A DNA stretch of 7,625 nt from an uncultured Clostridia bacterium (GTDB lineage Bacteria; Bacillota; Clostridia; TANB77; CAG-508), in contig CALYAH010000129.1 of assembly GCA_944393455.1 (NCBI GenBank), forward strand, positions 1 to 7,625, written 5' to 3'. The translations under genes and the position numbers were made by a program. This document shows, piece after piece, positions 6,303 through 7,625 of this stretch. The notes under the pieces were generated by a model. It made no database searches. It saw only the letters and a program-made list of their open reading frames with translations, and was not told where the DNA came from. Positions within the stretch are counted from its first letter, which is position 1. Each line of letters begins with the position of its first letter.

Positions 6303-6390
6303 GCTATTTAAGGTAAAACCAGCCCATCGGCTTTTACTGTTGATTTTACCATATATTCTTTTTATTGGAATATATTGCTACTCCCTTATT
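6293..6390 (-). ncRNA. yybP-ykoY-type manganese riboswitch aptamer
   Basis: The minus-strand RNA begins AATAAGGGAGTAGC (6390-6377) and closes with TAGCAAGACTTATT (6306-6293). These are the GGGAGUAGC and UAGCAAGAC consensus segments of the yybP-ykoY family, which senses Mn2+ and usually turns on metal exporters such as MntP, TerC-like proteins or P-type ATPases. P1 is AATAAG/CTTATT. P2 is ATATATTC (6375-6368) with GAATATAT (6358-6351). A further arm runs from GGTAAAA (6350-6344) to TTTTACC (6318-6312) and holds AAGCCGATGGGCTGG. The helices and both conserved loops are present in order. The next gene is a LysR regulator rather than an exporter, which is unusual. Confidence 0.78.
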
Positions 6391-6399
6391 ACAATTTCA

Positions 6400-6428
6400 A
6401 TTTTAGCACTTTTTTGTGTTTATGTCAA
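6400..6428 (-). promoter_or_regulatory. Promoter of the riboswitch transcript
   Basis: On the minus strand a perfect TTGACA (6428-6423) and TAAAAT (6405-6400) are separated by 17 bases. The predicted start near 6393 lies three bases before the aptamer P1 strand, exactly where a riboswitch leader should begin. Confidence 0.85.
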
Positions 6429-6460
6429 CTGTTTTTAAAAATTTTTTTTTAGATCATTTT

Positions 6461-6505
6461 TAGATGTTTTTTTCCTCCGTCCCAAAAAACACCAAAAAAC
6501 ATCTA
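6461..6505 (-). terminator. Hairpin after polC with GGGACGGAGG loop
   Basis: Minus-strand TAGATGTTTTTT (6505-6494) pairs over 12 bp with AAAAAACATCTA (6472-6461). The loop holds a second GTTTTTT copy and GGGACGGAGG. It sits three bases after the polC stop. No U-run follows immediately, so it may be an atypical terminator or a 3'-end stabilising hairpin. The GGGACGG core recalls dispersed REP-like repeats of Bacillota, which I cannot confirm without a genome search. Confidence 0.55.
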
Positions 6506-6508
6506 GCT

Positions 6509-7625
6509 TTAAGCAAATAAGCTCATTTGATTACTTTGACTCATTCCATCAAGGCAACCATATTTTTTAAGTAAATCTGTTACTGAATTTCCAACTTTAG
6601 AACGTATCTTTAAGTCATCTATTGACATGAACTTACCATCTTCCCTTGCTTTAACTATTCCTTCTGCCGCTACTGTTCCAAGTCCTGGTATACTGTTTAG
6701 TGGAGGCCTTATTTGTCCATCTTCTACTAAGAATTTTGTGCTATGAGATTTATATAAGTCCATCGGTAGAAATTTAAATCCTCTTTCATACATTTCTAAA
6801 ACTAGTTCTAGTATTGCATACATATTTTTATCTTTTACTGTAGCATTATTTCCTTGTAAATCGATTTCTTTCATTTTATTTTTTACTTTTTCTTTTCCAA
6901 ATATCATACAATCACTATCAAATTCATCTGCTCTAATAGAAAAATATGCTGTATAGTATGCTAATGGCTCATGTACTTTAAACCATGCAATTCTGAAAGC
7001 ATTAGTTACATATGCTGCTGCATGGGCTTTTGGGAACATGTATTTTATTTTTTCACAAGATTTTATATACCAATCTGGTACATTATTTGCTTTCATCATT
7101 TCTTTGTATTTTTCCCATTGTACAGGGTCTTTTAACGCCTTTCCCTTACGAACTGTTTCCATTATTTTAAATGCAGGATTTGGTTCTAGCCCTTGTTTTA
7201 TTAAATAAATCATAATATCATCACGGCAACAAATAGCATCCTGAAGTGTTACTGTTCCTGCTTCAATTAAACTTTGTGCATTTCCAAGCCACACGTCTGT
7301 ACCATGCGATAATCCAGAAATTCTAATTAATTCATCAAAAGTTGTTGGTTTTGTATCTACTAACATTCCCCTTACAAATTTTGTCCCAAACTCAGGTATT
7401 CCAAAGCTTCCTACTTGTGAATGTATTTGCTCTGGTGTTACTCCGAAGTGCCTCAGTTGAACTGAAAATCGACATTGTTTCTTTATCATCTAAAGGTACT
7501 TTTGTCGGGTCTATTCCTGTTATATCTTGTAACATTCTAATTACTGTTGGATCGTCGTGTCCTAGTATATCTAATTTTAAAAGGTTTGTATCTATTGAGT
7601 GATAATCAAAATGTGTTGTTATTAT
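6509..7625 (-). CDS. polC: DNA polymerase III PolC, C-terminal 371 residues (5' end outside window), with one +1 frameshift
   Basis: PolC is the essential replicative polymerase of low-GC Gram-positive bacteria. The visible part starts at THFDYHSIDTNLLKLDILGHDDP and runs through FSSTEAL, then GVTPEQIHSQVGSFGIPEFG, ISGLSHGTDVWLGNAQ, CRDDIMIYLI, KIKYMFPKAHAAAYV and the helix-hairpin-helix segment IPGLGTVAAEGIVKARE. It ends in NQMSLFA, a QxxLF-type beta-clamp-binding motif. Every block matches the PolC fingers/C-terminal region in order; exonuclease and palm lie upstream, outside the window. The frame breaks once: GCA CTT CGG AGT stops 17 codons after the CGG at TGA 7394-7392, whereas skipping one C (7445) gives the conserved ALGVTPEQ. 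Without the shift, the last 311 residues and the clamp motif would be lost. All other Arg codons here are AGA, AGG or CGT. A Met at 7489 in the downstream frame is not a real start. Confidence 0.93.
7443..7445 (-). other. +1 frameshift site in polC (CGG)
   Basis: ACT GAG GCA CTT CGG AGT AAC must be read as CTT GGA GTA ACA to match the conserved PolC segment LGVTPEQ, so exactly one base, the C at 7445, is extra relative to the protein. The break falls on a codon boundary and in no homopolymer. Equivalent readings are skipping C then GGA, or a four-base CGGA codon. Confidence 0.8.

Noticed and set aside
1834..7445. Simple reassignment of CGG/CGA to another amino acid or to stop
   Set aside because: Reassignment would keep the reading frame, but all four sites need the frame to change; reading CGR as stop would truncate PolC.
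1834..7445. Homopolymer-length sequencing errors as the cause of the four breaks
   Set aside because: The extra base is a lone C between unlike bases at each site, not in a run, and the sign and codon phase are always the same. Other kinds of error cannot be excluded from sequence alone.
7446..7489. Start codon at 7489 giving MIKKQCRFSVQLRH before the PolC sequence
   Set aside because: These residues are the out-of-frame reading of the upstream PolC segment; the true protein continues in the other frame as ...KETMSIFSSTEAL.
147..7602. Plus-strand open frames lying opposite the genes
   Set aside because: All are antisense shadows of minus-strand genes, with low-complexity Phe/Ser/Leu composition and no ribosome sites.

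Overview
The window is low-GC, strongly AT-biased DNA of the Bacillota (Firmicutes) type. Evidence for this is a Gram-positive PolC replicase, a yybP-ykoY-type manganese riboswitch, AGGAGG-type ribosome sites, arginine encoded almost entirely by AGA/AGG, and the start of lepA. TAA, TAG and TGA all end genes, so TGA is not recoded. Every gene I can support lies on the minus strand, so transcription runs from high to low coordinates.

Layout in transcription order: the 3' part of polC (7625-6509); a terminator-like hairpin (6505-6461); a strong promoter (6428-6400) driving a manganese-type riboswitch with antitermination elements and a terminator (6390-6199); a LysR-family regulator with its own promoter and a palindromic operator candidate (5979-5089); a coiled-coil hypothetical protein (5006-4455); a DHH-phosphoesterase-like protein (4396-3554) closed by a terminator; a 674-residue KH-domain protein of unknown role (3479-1452) whose reading frame is broken three times; a DUF1294 membrane protein (1376-1074) with a 21-bp terminator; a 588-bp gene-free region with a cluster of DnaA boxes (486-1073); a small rhodanese protein (485-147); a hairpin; and the first 15 codons of lepA (47-1).

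The most striking observation is a shared frameshift pattern. The essential polC gene and the KH-domain gene together need four frame changes. All four are +1, and in each the zero-frame ribosome meets a CGG or CGA codon. Skipping its C gives GGA, GGA, GGT or GAA and restores a long open frame. In polC the restored residues are exactly the conserved LGVTPEQ segment. I read every arginine codon in the other roughly 2,000 in-frame codons and found AGA, AGG, seven CGT and one CGC, but no CGA or CGG. CGA/CGG therefore appear only at frame breaks. This fits a lineage in which CGR codons are unassigned and trigger +1 frameshifting (or four-base decoding). Clustered sequence errors or gene decay remain the main competing explanations. 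The second point of interest is a manganese-type riboswitch placed upstream of a LysR regulator rather than a metal exporter.
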